A stretch of DNA of 6,633 nt from Gammaproteobacteria bacterium. Its GTDB lineage: Bacteria; Pseudomonadota; Gammaproteobacteria; Enterobacterales; Alteromonadaceae. Below the pieces are notes generated by a model. That model made no database searches and was not told where the DNA came from. It was given only the letters and a program-made list of their open reading frames with translations. The first letter of the stretch is position 1, and every line of letters begins with the position of its first letter. Shown here one piece after another: positions 5,938-6,633 of the stretch. The stretch spans positions 1-6,633 of the forward strand of contig JAIXSW010000298.1 of the NCBI GenBank assembly GCA_027484495.1. Reading direction: 5' to 3'. The position numbers and the translations under genes were made by a program.

Positions 5938-6276
5938 TCAGACCTTTTTGACGAATTCAGATTTTAACTTCATCGCACCAAAACCATCAATTTTGCAATC
6001 GATGTCGTGATCACCATCAACCAGCCGGATGTTTTTCACTTTAGTGCCAATTTTCACCACAAGCGAAGAGCCTTTGACTTTTAAGTCTTTGATCACTGTG
6101 ACGGTATCACCATCCTGTAACACAGTGCCGGCTGAATCGCGGATCTCACGGCTACTTTCGGCTGCGGCTTCAACGCCCGGCTGCCATTCATGACCACACT
6201 CGGGGCAGACCAGCTGCGCGCCGTCTTCATAGGCAAAAGGGGACTGGCATTGTGGACATGGTGGTAACTGGCTCAT
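5938..6276 (-). CDS. yjdM: YjdM/PhnA zinc-ribbon protein
   Basis: A 112-residue protein matching E. coli YjdM (formerly PhnA, 111 residues) closely along its length. The N-terminal zinc ribbon has CPQC (C7, C10) and CPEC (C24, C27). The C-terminal PhnA domain (about 43-112) contains the near-invariant DGDTVTVIKDLKVKGSS, KIGTKVKNIRLVDGDHDIDC and a MKLKSEFVKK end. The protein is soluble and cytoplasmic. Its old name comes from its position beside the E. coli phosphonate genes, but it is not needed for phosphonate use and its biochemical role is unsettled. No phosphonate genes are present here, which agrees with that. GGAG (minus strand, 6285-6282) is five bases before the ATG. It is a single-gene unit with its own -10 element and the shared terminator. 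Confidence 0.95.
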   Translation of the reverse strand: MSQLPPCPQCQSPFAYEDGAQLVCPECGHEWQPGVEAAAESSREIRDSAGTVLQDGDTVTVIKDLKVKGSSLVVKIGTKVKNIRLVDGDHDIDCKIDGFGAMKLKSEFVKKV

Positions 6277-6324
6277 CGGGGCTCCGTTGCGGACTGGCTA
6301 AATAGCCTTAAAAAATGGAGGGCT

Positions 6325-6330
6325 ATTATA
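6325..6330 (-). promoter_or_regulatory. Perfect -10 box upstream of yjdM
   Basis: The minus strand reads TATAAT here, 48 bases before the yjdM ATG. A -35 partner is weak: CTGCAA at 6352-6347 lies 16 bases upstream and matches only three positions. The expected transcript leader is about 42 bases. Confidence 0.5.
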
Positions 6331-6452
6331 GCGGCGAGCGCAAAAATTGCAGCAGAAACTGCAAACCAGCAAAACCGCAGGTATAGAGCCCCTTCGCCCA
6401 CAAACGTATCACCGCACATGTTATGCCAAGTGCCCCGCTGCGCCGCTGCTGG

Positions 6453-6499
6453 AAAAACCTGATCTCCGAATCTGCTGCGACGAAGCTTTCCCGGAGATC
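6453..6499 (-). terminator. Candidate terminator for the right-edge minus-strand gene
   Basis: On the minus strand GATCTCCG (6499-6492) pairs perfectly with CGGAGATC (6468-6461), followed by AGG and five Ts (6457-6453). The loop is 23 bases, long for an intrinsic terminator, although GCT/AGC pairing inside could shorten it. Its place just downstream of the TAG at 6518 supports the role. Confidence 0.45.
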
Positions 6500-6517
6500 C
6501 TGCCGTGTCGCCGCCAG

Positions 6518-6633
6518 CTAGACCGCTGCACGGTTCCTGGCCATGTCACGCAACCATTGTTGTTGATCCAGCTGGCTCAGACTGTCCGCCCGATTGAGGC
6601 TTTGGTGCAGTTTGTCGATATCAGCGCTGACCT
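6518..6633 (-). CDS. 3' end of an unidentified minus-strand gene (partial)
   Basis: Reading the minus strand from the right edge, an open frame gives VSADIDKLHQSLNRADSL, then SQLDQQQWLRDMARNRAAV, and stops at TAG (6520-6518). The 37 or so residues are polar and helix-forming, with codon use like that of neighbouring genes, and a plausible terminator follows. The fragment is too short to assign a family. It would be the C-terminus of a protein whose body lies beyond the window. Confidence 0.5.
   Translation of the reverse strand, partial: VSADIDKLHQSLNRADSLSQLDQQQWLRDMARNRAAV

Noticed and set aside
5938..6276. Part of a phosphonate catabolism operon because of the PhnA name
   Set aside because: No other phn gene is present, and E. 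coli PhnA/YjdM is known not to be required for phosphonate use.
1..6633. CRISPR array, tRNA, rRNA, transposase or defence system
   Set aside because: No regularly spaced repeats, cloverleaf-like sequence, rRNA segment, transposase motif or defence-type protein was seen on either strand.

Overview
The window looks like chromosomal DNA of a gammaproteobacterium with roughly balanced GC. The supporting signs are a canonical Fur box, a tonB-exbB-exbD transport cluster, a YjdM/PhnA homologue very close in sequence to the enteric one, and a hairpin-rich intergenic repeat of a style I associate with the Rheinheimera/Alishewanella/Alteromonas neighbourhood. That genus-level guess is inference from memory and nothing in the window proves it.

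Layout, left to right. (1) Bases 1-209 are the 3' end of a + strand gene that resembles a methylenetetrahydrofolate reductase-like protein. (2) Bases 210-798 hold no convincing gene. Instead they carry a composite repeat: imperfect terminal inverted repeats at about 211-240 and 625-659 enclose a branched hairpin (398-470), a perfect 14-bp hairpin (524-557) and two smaller hairpins (558-596). (3) An integral-membrane acyltransferase-3 protein (799-1965) is followed after a short gap by a periplasmic solute-binding-like protein (2054-2836) that has no transporter partner in view. (4) A Fur-box-overlapped promoter (2944-2985) drives tonB-exbB-exbD (3005-4856), the inner-membrane complex that energises TonB-dependent outer-membrane receptors. 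(5) A minus-strand gene for a single-pass membrane protein of unknown function (4819-5496) runs into the end of exbD, with the two 3' ends overlapping. (6) A small two-to-three-helix membrane protein (5653-5883) and, convergent to it, yjdM (5938-6276) share a strong bidirectional terminator (5899-5925). (7) The right edge has the 3' end of another minus-strand gene (6518-6633) with a plausible terminator downstream of it.

Functionally the only clear multi-gene unit is tonB-exbB-exbD: ExbB and ExbD form the proton-driven motor, TonB carries the force across the periplasm, and the Fur box implies induction under iron limitation. The other genes look like independent single units. I did not find a new defence, secretion or biosynthetic system. 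The least explained material is the repeat element at 211-659, the two uncharacterised membrane proteins, and a possible 13-codon leader peptide that ends at the start of the solute-binding protein gene.
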